Shown one piece after another: positions 1-10,851 of a stretch of 64,000 nucleotides of DNA. The DNA comes from Anastrepha obliqua. Its lineage: Eukaryota > Arthropoda > Insecta > Diptera > Tephritidae. Numbering within the stretch: position 1 is the stretch's first letter; every line of letters begins with the position of its first letter. Below the pieces are notes generated by a model, which worked only from the letters and a program-made list of their open reading frames with translations, was not told the DNA's origin and did no database searches. Where the stretch lies: positions 41,266,044-41,330,043 of the forward strand of contig NC_072897.1 in assembly GCF_027943255.1 (NCBI RefSeq). Reading direction: 5' to 3'. Both the position numbers and the translations under genes were made by a program.

Positions 1-23
1 TTGCTTTTCCAGAAATAGCGAAT

Positions 24-2180
24 GTGGTAGCTCAGAAAATTAAGATGCTTTATATGACAGCATCTATCCCTACAGTTTCTCAAACCAGGGTTGAACAAAT
101 GATCACTGCATATCATGCAAAATATTGGAAAAAAAGAAAGTCTTACAAAAGAGATAAAGAAAATCCTAAGTTTCAGAAAGCTCATGAAATATTCAAGACC
201 GAAGCAGAGAAAATTTTTGACATTTCTTCATGCAAATGCCAAATGTCAAATGACTGTAACTGCGGTAAACCTTTGTCATTATGTATTTGTCCAAACCCTA
301 TTTCTATTGACTGTGGATGTGAAAAAGATCGTGAAATTCCTGTCATAGAACGTAAATTTCTTTTCGATCAAAGAACTGCCAGAGTCGGAAAGATTGGTTC
401 TATAGATGTACTTGAAACTGCAAAGCTTACTCGTCGAGCTGAAAGAAATGAAAAAACGAAACATAATATAAAATGACATCCTCTAGTACTTACACTTCTT
501 CTGTTGACAATGCCAAAAGTTTTTCAGATGATTTGGATGACAACATTGGAGATTTCGTTGAGAATCGTTCGCCTGAAGTACAAGAACATGTCAAAGATCC
601 AACATTCGCTCTCAGCCCATCAACATCATACCTTCAAAAGCCTTCTACCTCACAAATGCGCATTAATCTTCCTGAAACTGCAGTAATTAGTGACCGATTT
701 GGTGTTTCGGAAAGAGCAACCGCTGCAATTGCGACGTCAGTTCTGAAAGACCTACAAATCGTTACTGATACAGACTTGACTTTTGTTATAGATAAAAATA
801 AAATCAGAAGGGAGAAATCTAAAATCAGAAAAGCCTTGCAACAGGAACCTAAAACTATGTCCGAAGCCCTTACATCCCTTTATTTTGATGGGAGAAAAGA
901 TGAGACCTTATACCAGGAGGAAGTAGGCTCCAAGCGTTATCGCAAAACACGCAAGGAAGAACATGTCTCTATTATAAGGGAACCTGGTTCTCAATATATA
1001 ACTCATGTAACGCCTATTTCTGGTACAAGCAAAGGTATCACTGAAAGTATGATATCTCACTTAAATGAAATGGAATTTGATTTTAGTTAACTTCTCCTAG
1101 TTGGTTGTGATGGCACAGCAACTAATACAGGCTGGAGAGGTGGTGTTATTAGGCGTATTGAATTATACTTGAACAGACCAATTCAGTGGAATATATGCTT
1201 GCTTCATGCAAAGGAATTACCTTTGCGACACGTATTTCAACATTTTGATGGAAAAACAAGTGGACCGAATTCATTTTCAGGTACAATCGGAAAACAACTT
1301 CAGGGCGTTGAACACTTGCCTGTTGTTAATTTCAAAAAAATTGAGTGTGATTTAGTACAAGTCACATGCAGAGACAATTTGAGTAAAGATCAAAAATATC
1401 TTTACGACATTGGGCAAGCTATTCATTTAGGTAATTGTTCATCTGATCTGTCTCTGCGAGATCCAGGAAAACTCTCCCACGCGCGTTGGCTCACTCTAGG
1501 AAACAGAACGTTGAGATTATACATATCAAGTGAAGACCCTTCTGAAAACTTAGTTCACATAGTTACATTTATAATGAAAGTGTATTTACCTATGTGGTTT
1601 CAAATAAAACTGAACGATTCAATTGCAGATGGTGCGAGACATGTCTTCACTATGATTAAAAATTCTCGGTACTTACCAGAACATCTTCTGAGAGTAGTTG
1701 ATCCTGTGATACAACACAATGCTTATTTCGCGCATCCTGAAAATTTGCTTTTATCTATGATCACAGATGAAAATCGGAATGTACGTAAGATTGGGGTACA
1801 AAGGATTTTAAAAGCCAGAGAGACAACTTCTACTGCGAAGAATTCGGTGCGCTCATTCATTTTGCCAAAACTGAACTTTAATGCCACTAATTACTATGAA
1901 ATGATCGACTGGTCTTCTACAATACTATCATCTCCTCCAGTACTAAGAAATGTCTTAAATGCAGATCTGTTATCTTCCATTGATAACCAACCATCTATCT
2001 CTCAATGGAACTTGTTTAGCTTTCCATGCCACACTCAAGCGGTAGAGCGAACTGTTAAGCTTGTCACTGAAGCGTCGAACAAGGTATGTGGTTATCAAAA
2101 TAGGGATGATCACATACACATTTTCTCGTTCTAGTTTGCCTAAATTTGATCACAAATCCCAGTTTGTAATTAACGCATAA
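24..2180 (+). pseudogene. Broken gene of an unnamed transposase-like insect repeat family
   Basis: Three reading blocks appear to form one protein. Block 1 (24-476) is basic and has a cysteine cluster near residues 70-100. Block 2 opens with ATG at 473, overlapping block 1 by four bases in another frame, and runs to TAA at 1088-1090. The same frame then continues to 2134, and directly after the stop it encodes LLVGCDGTATNTGWRGG, followed by LHAKELPLRH, HARWLT and PCHTQAVERTVKLVTEAS. Near 2120 the frame slips once more, and SLPKFDHKSQF is read to a stop at 2178-2180. I recall similar proteins recurring in insect genomes as uncharacterised repeats. The CDGT and HARW motifs recall an RNase H-like transposase, but that is an inference. 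At least one nonsense codon and two frame changes make this copy inactive unless unseen introns rescue it. The 5' end may lie outside the window. Confidence 0.6.
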
Positions 2181-2215
2181 AGAGAGTTCACTGTACAAAT
2201 CTTCACGTAGTAGCA

Positions 2216-2360
2216 AACAAAAAATTTAAAAAACAAAACAAAAATATTTAAAAAAACAAAAAAAAACATAAAATATTAAAAAAAAAACAAAAAAAAAAAT
2301 TTAAAAAATATAAAAAAAAACAAAAAAAACATAAAATATTAAAAAAAACAAAAAAAAGTG
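2216..2360. repeat. A-rich low-complexity tract
   Basis: Runs of A broken by single C or short T blocks (aaaaacaaaa, aaatattaaa) fill this stretch just after the broken gene. It could be a decayed poly(A)-type tail or plain simple sequence. No coding is seen. Confidence 0.8.
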
Positions 2361-2715
2361 GGATCAGATTTTTCACCACGTCCTCGTCGTTGATCCTGGG
2401 GAAAGCTAAGCGTGAAAAGCCTTATACATAGAATGCATGAATAAACTGTTTAAATACAAACTAATCCTTATAAATAATTAAATTTAAACATAATAATAAG
2501 TAAAACTTTGGAAAACGACATTTAAAACATAATTCTAAAAAAATTAGGAAATATGCATTTTTAGACATCATTTTTAAAACTTTAAATGAGTTGCGCGAAC
2601 AGAAGATATTGACCGATTTCAATTTTTTTTTACCAAATTACTTGTGTTACTCCATAGCAACTTTTCCGCACTATTAGATTTTGATTTGAAAAATTTGTTG
2701 GAATTCGAACCACCC
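2361..2715. other. Unassigned AT-rich spacer
   Basis: About 350 bases without an open frame of note or a recognisable element end. The repeats of the Helitron begin abruptly near 2716 with no visible Helitron 5' terminus, so the junction is probably a truncation. Confidence 0.5.
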
Positions 2716-5268
2716 TAATATGGGTATCAAATGGAAGCTGTTGGTGAATGCTTTAGTACAGAGTATTTTTCATGCCGCTCCGTGACTGGGGTCTCGAGAT
2801 ATAGGTCAAAACGTGGACCCGGGTAACCTTTGGATGTGTATGTACAATATGGGTATCAAATGGAAGCTGTTGGTGAATGCTTTAGTTCAGACTATTTCCA
2901 TCCGCTCCGTGACTAGGGTCTCGAGATAGAGACCAAAACGTGGACCCTAGAATGTGTTTGTACAATACGGATATCAAATGAAAGCTGTTGATAAGTGCTT
3001 TAATACGGGGTAATTTTCATACCAATTGATGACTAGGGTCTCGAGATATAGGTCAAAACGTGGACCCGGGTAACCTTCGGACGTGTATGTACAATATGGG
3101 TATCAAATGGAAGCTGTTGATAAGTGCTTCAATACGGTGTAATTTTCATACCTATTGATGACTAGGGTCTGGAAATATATGCCAAAACGTGGACCCGCCG
3201 TGTCTTTGCACCGAATTAAACCAAACTTACACACATTGTTAAGGAGGCATTGAAGATGGTTTTCGTATAGTTTGGATACCTATTGGTAGATAGGGTCTCG
3301 AGATATAGGTCAAAACGTGGACCCGGGTAACCTTCGGATGTGTATCTACAATATGGGTATCAAATGGAAGCTGTTGGTGAATGCTTTAGTTCAGAGTATT
3401 TCCATCCGCTCCGTGACTAGGGTCTCGAGATAGAGACCAAAACGTGGACCCTAGAATGTGTTTGTACAATATGGATATCAAATGAAAGCTGTTGATAAGT
3501 GCTTTAATACGAGGTAATTTTCATACCTATTGATGACTAGGGTCTCGAGATATAGGTCAAAACGTGGACCCGCGTAACCTTCGGACGTGTATGTACAATA
3601 TGGGTATCAAATGGAAGCTGTTGATAAGTGCTTCAATACGGGGTAATTTTCATACCTATTGATGACGAGGGTCTCGAGATATAGGTCAAAACGTGGACCC
3701 GGGTAACCTTCGGACGTGTATGTACAATATGGGTATCAAATGGAAGCTGTTGATAAGTGCTTCAACACGGGGTAATTTTCATACCTATTGATGACTAGGG
3801 TCTGGAAATATATGCCAAAACGTGGACCCGCCGTATCTTTGCACCGAATTAAACCAAACTTACACACATTTTTAAGGAGGTATTGAAGATGGTTTCCGTA
3901 TAGTTTGGATACCTATTGGTACATAGGGTCTCGAGATATAGGTCAAAACGTGGACCCGGGTAACCCTAGGATGTGTATGTAAAATATGGGTATCAAATGG
4001 AAGCTGTTGGTGAATGCTTTAGTTCAGAGTATTTCCATCCGCTCCGTGACTAGGGTCTCGAGATAGAGACCAAAACGTGGACCCTAGAATGTGTTTGTAC
4101 AATATGGATATCAAATGAAAGCTGTTGATAAGTGCTTTAATACGGGGTAATTTTCATACCTATTGATGACTAGGGTCTGGAAATATATGCCAAAACGTGG
4201 ACCCGCCGTGTCTTTGCACCGAATTAAACCAAACTTACACACATTTTTAAGGAGGTATTGAAGATGGTTTCCGTGTAGTTTGGATACCTATTGGTACATA
4301 GGGTCTCGAGATATAGGTCAAAACGTGGACCCGGGTAACCCTAGGATGGGTATGTAAAATATGGGTATCAAATGGAAGCTGTTGGTGAATGCTTTAGTTC
4401 AGAGTATTTCCATCCGCTCCATGACTAGGGTCTCGAGATAGAGACCAAAACGTGGACCCTAGAATGTGTTTGTACAATATGGATATCAAATGTGATAAGT
4501 TGATAAGTGCTTTAATACGGGGTAATTTTCATACCTATTGATGACTGGGATCTGGAAATATATGCCAAAACGTGGACCCGCCGTGTCTTTGCACCGAATT
4601 AAACCAAACTTACACACATTGTTAAGGAGGTATTGGAGATGGTTTCCGTATAGTTTGGATACCTATTGGTACATAGGGTCTCGAGATATAGGTCAAAACG
4701 TGGACCCGGGTAACCCTAGGATGTGTATGTAAAATATGGGTATCAAATGGAAGCTGTTGGTGAATGCTTTAGTTCAGAGTATTTCCATCCGCTCCGTGAC
4801 TAGGGTCTCGAGATAGAGACCAAAACGTGGACCCTAGAATGTATTTGTACAATATGGGTATCAAATGAATGCTGTTTATAAGTGCTTTAATACGGGGCAA
4901 TTTTCATACCTATTGATGACTAGGGTCTCGAGATATAGGTCAAAACGTGGACCCGGGTAACCTTCGGACGTGTATGTACAATATGGGTATCAAATGGAAG
5001 CTGTTGGTGAATGCTTTAGTTCAGAGTAATTTTCATGCCGCTCCGTGACTAGGATCTCGAGATAGAGACCAAAACGTGGGGCCTAGAATGTGTTTGTACA
5101 ATATGGATATCAAATTGAAGCTGTTGTTGAATGCCTTAATAAAGAGTATTTTTCATGCCGCTACGTGACTGGGGTCTCGAGATATAGGTCAAAACGTGGG
5201 CCCGGGTAACCTTTGGTTGTGCATGTACAATATAGGTATCAAATGAAAGCTGTTGATAAGTGCTTTAA
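2716..5268 (+). repeat. Tandem array of ~120-bp Helitron repeat units
   Basis: About twenty units, each closing with a block like GGGTCTCGAGATA followed by AAAACGTGGACCC. At least three unit types alternate: one beginning GTGTCTTTGCACCG, one GGGTAACCTTCGG and one TAGAATGTGTTTG, of roughly 119-127 bp each. Within one type the closing block contains an inverted pair GGTCTC/GAGACC six bases apart. The same units occur in the Helitrons at 14911-15737 and 58812-62496. Open frames here, such as 4538-4732, are by-products of the repeat. Confidence 0.9.
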
Positions 5269-5991
5269 GGGGTTAGGGGTAGTCAGAGGCCCGAAAAAAT
5301 GATGATTTTAACGAATTTTTTTTTGCTACTTAATTAATTTATTTAACAAAAATAAAAACGTAGCATAAAAACATCATGTTTTAACTTGACTTCACCAAAA
5401 TTTCAAAAAAAAAAAATTAATAATTGCAAAAGTTATCGCGGCTTGTGTGAAGCCCGTTTCTCCAGAAGTCCCTTGCGGTGAACATCACAAGTCCTTGCAG
5501 ATTCATCTAAAACCAATCGGACAAGAAAAATTAGTTTTATTAATAGATAATCTTGTGCCTGATCGAAGCTTTTTTTTTTTGTTTCAAAATGAACAAAATG
5601 GCGGCCTCAGAAAATTTTTTCCGGATTTTGGAAAAAAAACCAACAGTTAATTGTTAAAAAAAAATCGAAATTTTTCAAAAAAAAAAATCCTTCGATCAGG
5701 CACAAGATTTTTATGTTTTTCAAAAGCTGTATAAATTTTATTGAAATCTACGTAGCGGTTTTTAAGTTACAGTGTTCACCAGTTTGAAAAACATAGTTTT
5801 GAGAAAAACGCATTTAAAGTTTTGCTATAGGCTCCGGAGCGGCCGAGCGTCCTTTGTTAATTGTTGAATAACTTGAAAAGTATTTGTCGGATTCACTTCA
5901 AATTTTTACACAATATTTTTAAAACATTGTACTTTAAGAAAATGCAAAAAAAAAAATCGATTTTTTGAAAATTCTGACTACCCCTAACCCC
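5269..5991. mobile_element. 723-bp MITE with perfect 19-bp terminal inverted repeats and TTAA duplication
   Basis: The left end is GGGGTTAGGGGTAGTCAGA (5269-5287), and the right end (5973-5991) is its exact reverse complement. TTAA is present on both sides (5265-5268 and 5992-5995). Removing the element restores a normal Helitron repeat (tgctttaatacgggg). The inside is AT-rich and non-coding; a 67-aa frame at 5447-5650 has no family look. TTAA duplication is typical of piggyBac-mobilised elements, although the ends begin with GGGG rather than the usual CCC. Confidence 0.9.
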
Positions 5992-6118
5992 TTAATACGG
6001 GGTAATTTTCATACCTATTGATGACTAGGGTCTCGAAATATATGTCAAAACGTGGACCCGCCGTGTCTTTGCACCGAATTAAACCAAACTTATGCACATT
6101 GTTAAGTAAGTATTGAAA

Positions 6119-6316
6119 ATGGGTTTCGTAAAGTTTGGTTGTAATTCGGAGCAGTGGCAACGGGTACAGCGTTCTTTTGAGCCAGCCATAATGTCGCTTA
6201 CTTTTTTAACGCTTGGGGCGGAACTGAACTGTCAAATTGACAGTGTGAGTTACAATGTGTCAATATTTCTTTCTGATTTGGATGCCATAAGGAAAAAACG
6301 TAAGTGCAACATGTAA
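6119..6316 (+). other. Unique Helitron segment with a 66-codon frame and splice-donor-like site
   Basis: This stretch replaces the repeats near the 3' side of the Helitron and recurs unchanged at 61836-62033 in the other long copy. The frame starts at ATG 6119 and ends at 6316. It contains a 17-bp palindrome ACTGTCAAATTGACAGT (6228-6244). GTAAGT at 6300-6305 looks like a 5' splice site. Identity of the frame may only reflect recent shared descent of the Helitrons. It could be a captured host exon, but no known protein is recognised. Confidence 0.35.
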
Positions 6317-6372
6317 AAATTGTTTGTGAATTTTTTTGGAGTGGATTTTGGAACAGTGAATAATTTCTTACG

Positions 6373-9300
6373 GATGGAGGATGGTTCCATGTGTAGAAGT
6401 CCACGCAAGTGGGGAAAGTTACTGATCGCCATTCACTTGGGAGTGGCCAGGACGATTCTTCTACATATGGTTCAAGCAGCTCACAACGTCCGGGATTAGC
6501 CCACGTATCCTCTGGTTAGCTTCCGAACACCCGTTCGGGAGTGAGCTAACGTGAGAAGGCGAAACATTCCAGGATAGCTGGTTGTGCGCTGGGTTTGGGA
6601 CCCGCCACTTAAAAAATCCCCCCCAATGAAAAGATTAAAAAAGCCTCGGATGAGAACTGCCTTTACTGATGACGACCCCTGCAAACGAAATAAGGAATAT
6701 GATTTGAGGGCATGCACCTGGAATGTCCGGTCCCTTAATGGGGAAGGTGCCTCTGCCCGGCTGGTTGATGTCCTCGTGAGAGTAAAGGCTGACATCACTG
6801 CCATCCAAGAGATGCGATGGACGGGACAAGGAAAGAAAACCATAGGACCTTGCGACGTCTACTACAGCTGCCATGTAAAGGAGCGCAAATTCGGTGTCGG
6901 ATTTGTTGTGGGAGAGAGACTTCGTCGCCAAGTACTGTCGTTCACTCCGGTGGACGAGCGTCTCGCAACAATCCGCATCAAAGCCAGATTTTTCAACATA
7001 TCGCTAATTTGCGCCCACGCCCCGACGGAAGAGAAGGACGATGCGACCAAAGATTCCTTCTATGAGCGCCTGGAACGTTCCTATGAGCGCTGCCCCCGCC
7101 CCGACATAAAAATCGTGCTTGGCGACTTCAACGCCAGGGTGGGCAAGGAGGGAATTTTTGGTCCCACAGTCGGAAAATTCAGCCTGCACAACGAAACATC
7201 CGGTAACGGACAGAGGCTGATCGACTTCGCCGGGGCCCGAAACATGGTAGTCTGCAGCACCAGATTCCAGCATAAGAAAATCCACCAAGCTACCTGGCTG
7301 TCTCCTGATCGAAAAACGCGAAACCAGATCGATCATGTTGTGATAGATGGAAGACACGCTTCTAGTGTATTAGATGTACGCACGATCCGAGGACCCAACA
7401 TCGACTCGGATCATTACCTTGTTGCAGCCAAACTGCGCACACGCCTCTGTGCAGCGAAAGACGTGCATCTACCTACGCAAAGAATGTTCGACATCGAAAA
7501 GCTGCAATCACAACAGACAGCCAGAAGATTCGCCACTCGACTCTCACTCCTGCTCTCCGAAAGCACTGCCCAACAAATCGGCATACGCGAGCAATGGAGC
7601 AACATTTCTCGTTCCCTACGTACCGCCGCCGAAGAAGAAATCGGATTCCGGCGAGCCCGAAAAAACAATTGGTACGACGAGGAGTGTCATGCTGCCGCAG
7701 AAAGAAAAGATGCCGCCTATAGAGCCACGCTGCGATCGGGCGCAACGCGAGCCATGTGGGATCGCTACAGAGAGCTGAAAAAGGAAGAGAGACGTATTAT
7801 CCGACAGAAGAAACGAGAGGCCGAAATACGTGAGTGCGAGGAGCTTGAGATGCTGGCCAATAGGAACAACGCCCGAAAATTCTACCAGAAAGTTCGGCGG
7901 CTTACAGAAGGTTTTAAGACCGGGGCGTTTTCCTGTAAGAACAAAGACGGCGATCTGGTGACTGACGTACAGAGCAATCTTAAATTATGGAGGGAACACT
8001 TCTCGAACCTGTTAAACAGTGACAGCTGCGCATGTCATAGAGAATGTGAAGATCCCGATACCCCAATCGATGACGACGGAATTGTAGTTCCGTTACCCGA
8101 TCATGACGAGGTGAGAATAGCGATAACGCGCCTAAAGAACAACAAAGCCGCGGGCGCCGACGGACTCCCGGCTGAGCTATTCAAACATGGCGGCGAGGAG
8201 CTGGTAAGGTGCATGCATCAGCTCCTATGCAAAATATGGTCGGATGAAAGCATGCCTGCCGATTGGAATTTAAGTGTGCTCTGCCCAATCCATAAGAAGG
8301 GCGATCCTGCAATTTGTGCCAATTACCGCGGGATTAGTCTACTAAATATCGCCTATAAGGTTCTAGCGAGCGTATTGTGTTAAAGGCTGAAGCCCACCGT
8401 CAACCAACTGATTGGACCTTATCAGTGTGGCTTCAGACCTGGAAAGTCCACCATCGACCAAATATTCTCAATACGCCAAATCTTGGAAAAGACCCACGAA
8501 AGGAGAATCGACACACACCATCTCTTCGTCGACTTCAAAGCTGCATTCGACAGTACAGAAAGGAGTTACCTGTATGCCGCTATGTCTGAATTTGGTATCC
8601 CCGCAAAACTAATACGGCTATGTAAGATGACGTTGCTCAACACCAGCAGCGCCGTCAGAATTGGGAAGGACCTCTCCGAGCCGTTTGATACCAAACGAGG
8701 TTTCAGACAGGGTGACTCACTGTCGTGTGACTTCTTTAACCTGATGTTGGAGAGCATCGTACGAGCCGCAGAACTTAATCGCTCAGGCACAATATTTTAT
8801 AAGAGCGTACAATTGTTGGCGTATGCCGATGATATCGATATCATCGGCCTTAACAACCGCGCTGTTAGTTCTGCCTTCTCCAAACTGGATAAAGAGGCAA
8901 AGCGAATGGGTCTGGTGGTGAACGAGGACAAAACGAAGTACCTCCTGTCTTCAAACAAACAGTCGGCGCACTCGCGTATCGGCACCCACGTCACTGTAGA
9001 CAGTTATAATTTTGAGGTTGTAAAAGACTTCGTGTATTTGGGAACCAGCATTAACACCTATAACAATGTCAGCCTTGAAATCCAACGTAGAATCTCTCTT
9101 GCCAACAAGTGCTACTTTGGACTAAGTAGGCAACTGAGCAGTAAAGTCCTCTCTCGACGAACAAAACTAACACTCTACAAGACTCTCATCATGCCCGTCC
9201 TGACGTATGGCGCAGAAGCTTGGACGATGACAACATCCGATGAAGCGACGCTTGGAGTGTTCGAGAGAAAGATTCTGCGTAAGATTTTTGGACCTTTGCA

Positions 9301-9640
9301 CGTTGGCAACGGCGAATATCGCAGACGATGGAACGATGAGCTTTACGACGACATAGACATAGCGCAGCGAATAAAGATCCAGCGGCTACGTTGGCTGGGT
9401 CATGTCGTCCGAATGGATACAAACGCTCCGGCTTTGAAAGTATTCGATGCGGTACCAGCTGGTGGTAGCAGAGGAAGAGGAAGGCCTCCTCTGCGTTGGA
9501 AAGATCAGGTGGAGAAGGACTTGGCTTCACTTGGTGTGTCCAATTGGCGCCGGTTAGCACGAGAAAGAAACGACTGGCGCGCTTTATTAAGCTCGGCCAA
9601 AATCGCGTAAGCGGTTATCGCGCCAATTAAGAAGAAGAAG
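6373..9640 (+). mobile_element. RTE-clade non-LTR retrotransposon, near full length
   Basis: Flanked by the 14-bp target duplication AATAATTTCTTACG (6359-6372 and 9641-9654). The uninterrupted site survives in the Helitron copy at 62074-62100, so both ends are fixed by comparison. The element has a ~250-bp leader, one long reading frame and a short 3' end in (GAA)n/(AAG)n, as is usual for RTE elements, instead of poly(A). A truncated relative lies at 50200-51460. Confidence 0.9.
6626..9610 (+). pseudogene. RTE endonuclease/reverse transcriptase, one nonsense codon
   Basis: In life this protein nicks target DNA and reverse-transcribes the element RNA at the nick. The first ATG in frame is at 6626. 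The N-terminal apurinic-type endonuclease shows WNVRSLN, IQEMRW, GDFNARVG and SDHYLV. The RT follows, with NNKAAGADGLPAELF, ANYRGISLLN, FRQGDSLSC and the catalytic YADD. A C-terminal region rich in arginine and tryptophan ends at 9610. The frame is continuous except for TAA at 8381-8383 (codon 586), where the related copy near 51200 has GAA. One substitution therefore seems to have killed an otherwise complete ORF of about 994 codons. The leader upstream of 6626 is also open in this frame, but without an ATG. Confidence 0.9.
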
Positions 9641-9654
9641 AATAATTTCTTACG

Positions 9655-10062
9655 AAATTTGAGAATTTAATGTGAAATCCGAATGAAATTATGTGTTCGT
9701 GGAAAAAACAATTTTTTTCGTTTCTTTTTTTTTTAAAATATAAATGGATAATGGTTAAAAAAGTTCCAATGCTTAATAAAACATATAAATTAAAACGAAA
9801 AATTCATGGATGATCAGGAAAAAAGACGATTGTTTATTCATATGCGTTGATTTGAAATTTAAAAACAATCTTCTTTTTTCCTGATTTTCAATTTATATTT
9901 TATATTTACTCAAAAACAAATAGAAAAACAAAAAATATTGTTTATGCCAAAGCGCTTGAATAAAGAATAAAGAAATAAATAATATGAAAACCATACATTT
10001 TCTGTTCTAAACCATATCTATTCTATTTTAGTGTGCCCAGCGAAGGGGGCCAGGTTTGCTAG
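9655..10062 (+). other. Helitron 3' non-coding tail with terminal hairpin
   Basis: AT-rich DNA matching 62089-62496 closely. It contains a long inverted pair around AAAAAAGACGATTGTTT and AAACAATCTTCTTTTTTC (about 9820-9885), then the terminal GCCC-loop-GGGC stem and CTAG end. The end is 'ggccagg' here versus 'ggccggg' in the other copies. Confidence 0.75.
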
Positions 10063-10149
10063 TACATAATAAAATAATTTTCAAATAATTATTAATACAT
10101 AAATTTTCATCATGAATTCAAAATTACAATTTTACATTTTCATAATAAC

Positions 10150-10847
10150 TTAAATTAAGTTTAACATATTTCTAAATTTTTCAAAACTTTCTTTACATAA
10201 TGATTTAGTGAAAATATCCGCGACATTATTGTTCGACTCGACCTTTACAATGTTTATAATCTTTTCTTTTACCATTTCATGTACATAATGATAATGGACT
10301 TCTATATGTTTGGAATTCTTTGTAAAATTACCATAATTTGCTATATTTATCGCGCCTGAATTATCTTCATATACATTAATAGGTTTGTCAATTTTAATTT
10401 CAAATAATTTTAATAATTCAATTACAAATTTAATTTCACTGGCTGCTTCTGATAACGCTACATATTCAGCAAAGGTTGAAGTCTTTGTTACAGATTTTTG
10501 TTTTCGTGATTTCCAAAACACAACATTACCAAATAATTTTAATACGAAACCAGTGGTCGATTTTCGATCTATATTATCGCCAGCCCAATCGGCGTCAACA
10601 AAACAATCCAAAATTTCACAGTCATTATCACCTTTGAAAGTTAAATTTAAATCTTTTGTTTTGTATAAATACTTCAAAATTCTCAAAGCATATTTAAAAT
10701 GAGTTTCATTATAACAATTTTGAAATCTACTTAAGTAATTAACTGAAAAACTAATATCTGGCCTTGTAGCCGAACTAAAATATAATAGAGCACCAATTAA
10801 ATTTCGATATTTAATATCCAATTCACAATTATCCAATTTTTCAATTT
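10150..10847 (-). pseudogene. Copia RNase H and end of RT
   Basis: This block degrades the RNA of the RNA/DNA hybrid in an active element. On the minus strand it begins where the piggyBac insertion cuts the gene. It shows YRNLIGALLYFSSATRPDI, DADWAGD, KSTTGFV, FAEYVALSEAASE, EDNSGAINIA and RSKHIEVHYHYV-like motifs (here NSKHIEVHYHYV), then NVADIFTKSL, which are the standard landmarks of Copia RNase H. The acidic residues of DADW, the E of FAEY and the D of EDN are present. It ends normally at 10150. Only the upstream interruption breaks it. Confidence 0.92.
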
Positions 10848-10851
10848 TTAA

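Larger units (their letters stand above)
2716..10062 (+). mobile_element. Non-autonomous Helitron with internal repeats (copy 1, 5' truncated)
   Basis: The 3' end has Helitron hallmarks: a short stem GCCC (10035-10038) and GGGC (10047-10050) around the loop AGCGAAGG, then a CTAG terminus at 10059-10062 followed by T. Inside are about twenty ~120-bp repeat units, then a unique tail shared almost base for base with the copy ending at 62496. The copy is filled by two later insertions: a TTAA MITE (5269-5991) and an RTE retrotransposon (6373-9640). No 5' TC terminus is seen, so the left end is lost. It encodes no Rep/helicase and would depend on an autonomous relative such as the one at 44072-49176. 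Confidence 0.75.

Noticed and set aside
4538..4732. 64-codon open frame in the repeat array
   Set aside because: It is made of Helitron repeat units and has no protein-like composition.
2716..5268. CRISPR-like array
   Set aside because: Units are long, contiguous and variable, without short identical repeats and unique spacers; the genome is eukaryotic and the units belong to Helitrons.
5447..5650. 67-codon open frame in the TTAA MITE
   Set aside because: Low-complexity Phe/Lys-rich translation in an AT-rich non-autonomous element; no family look.
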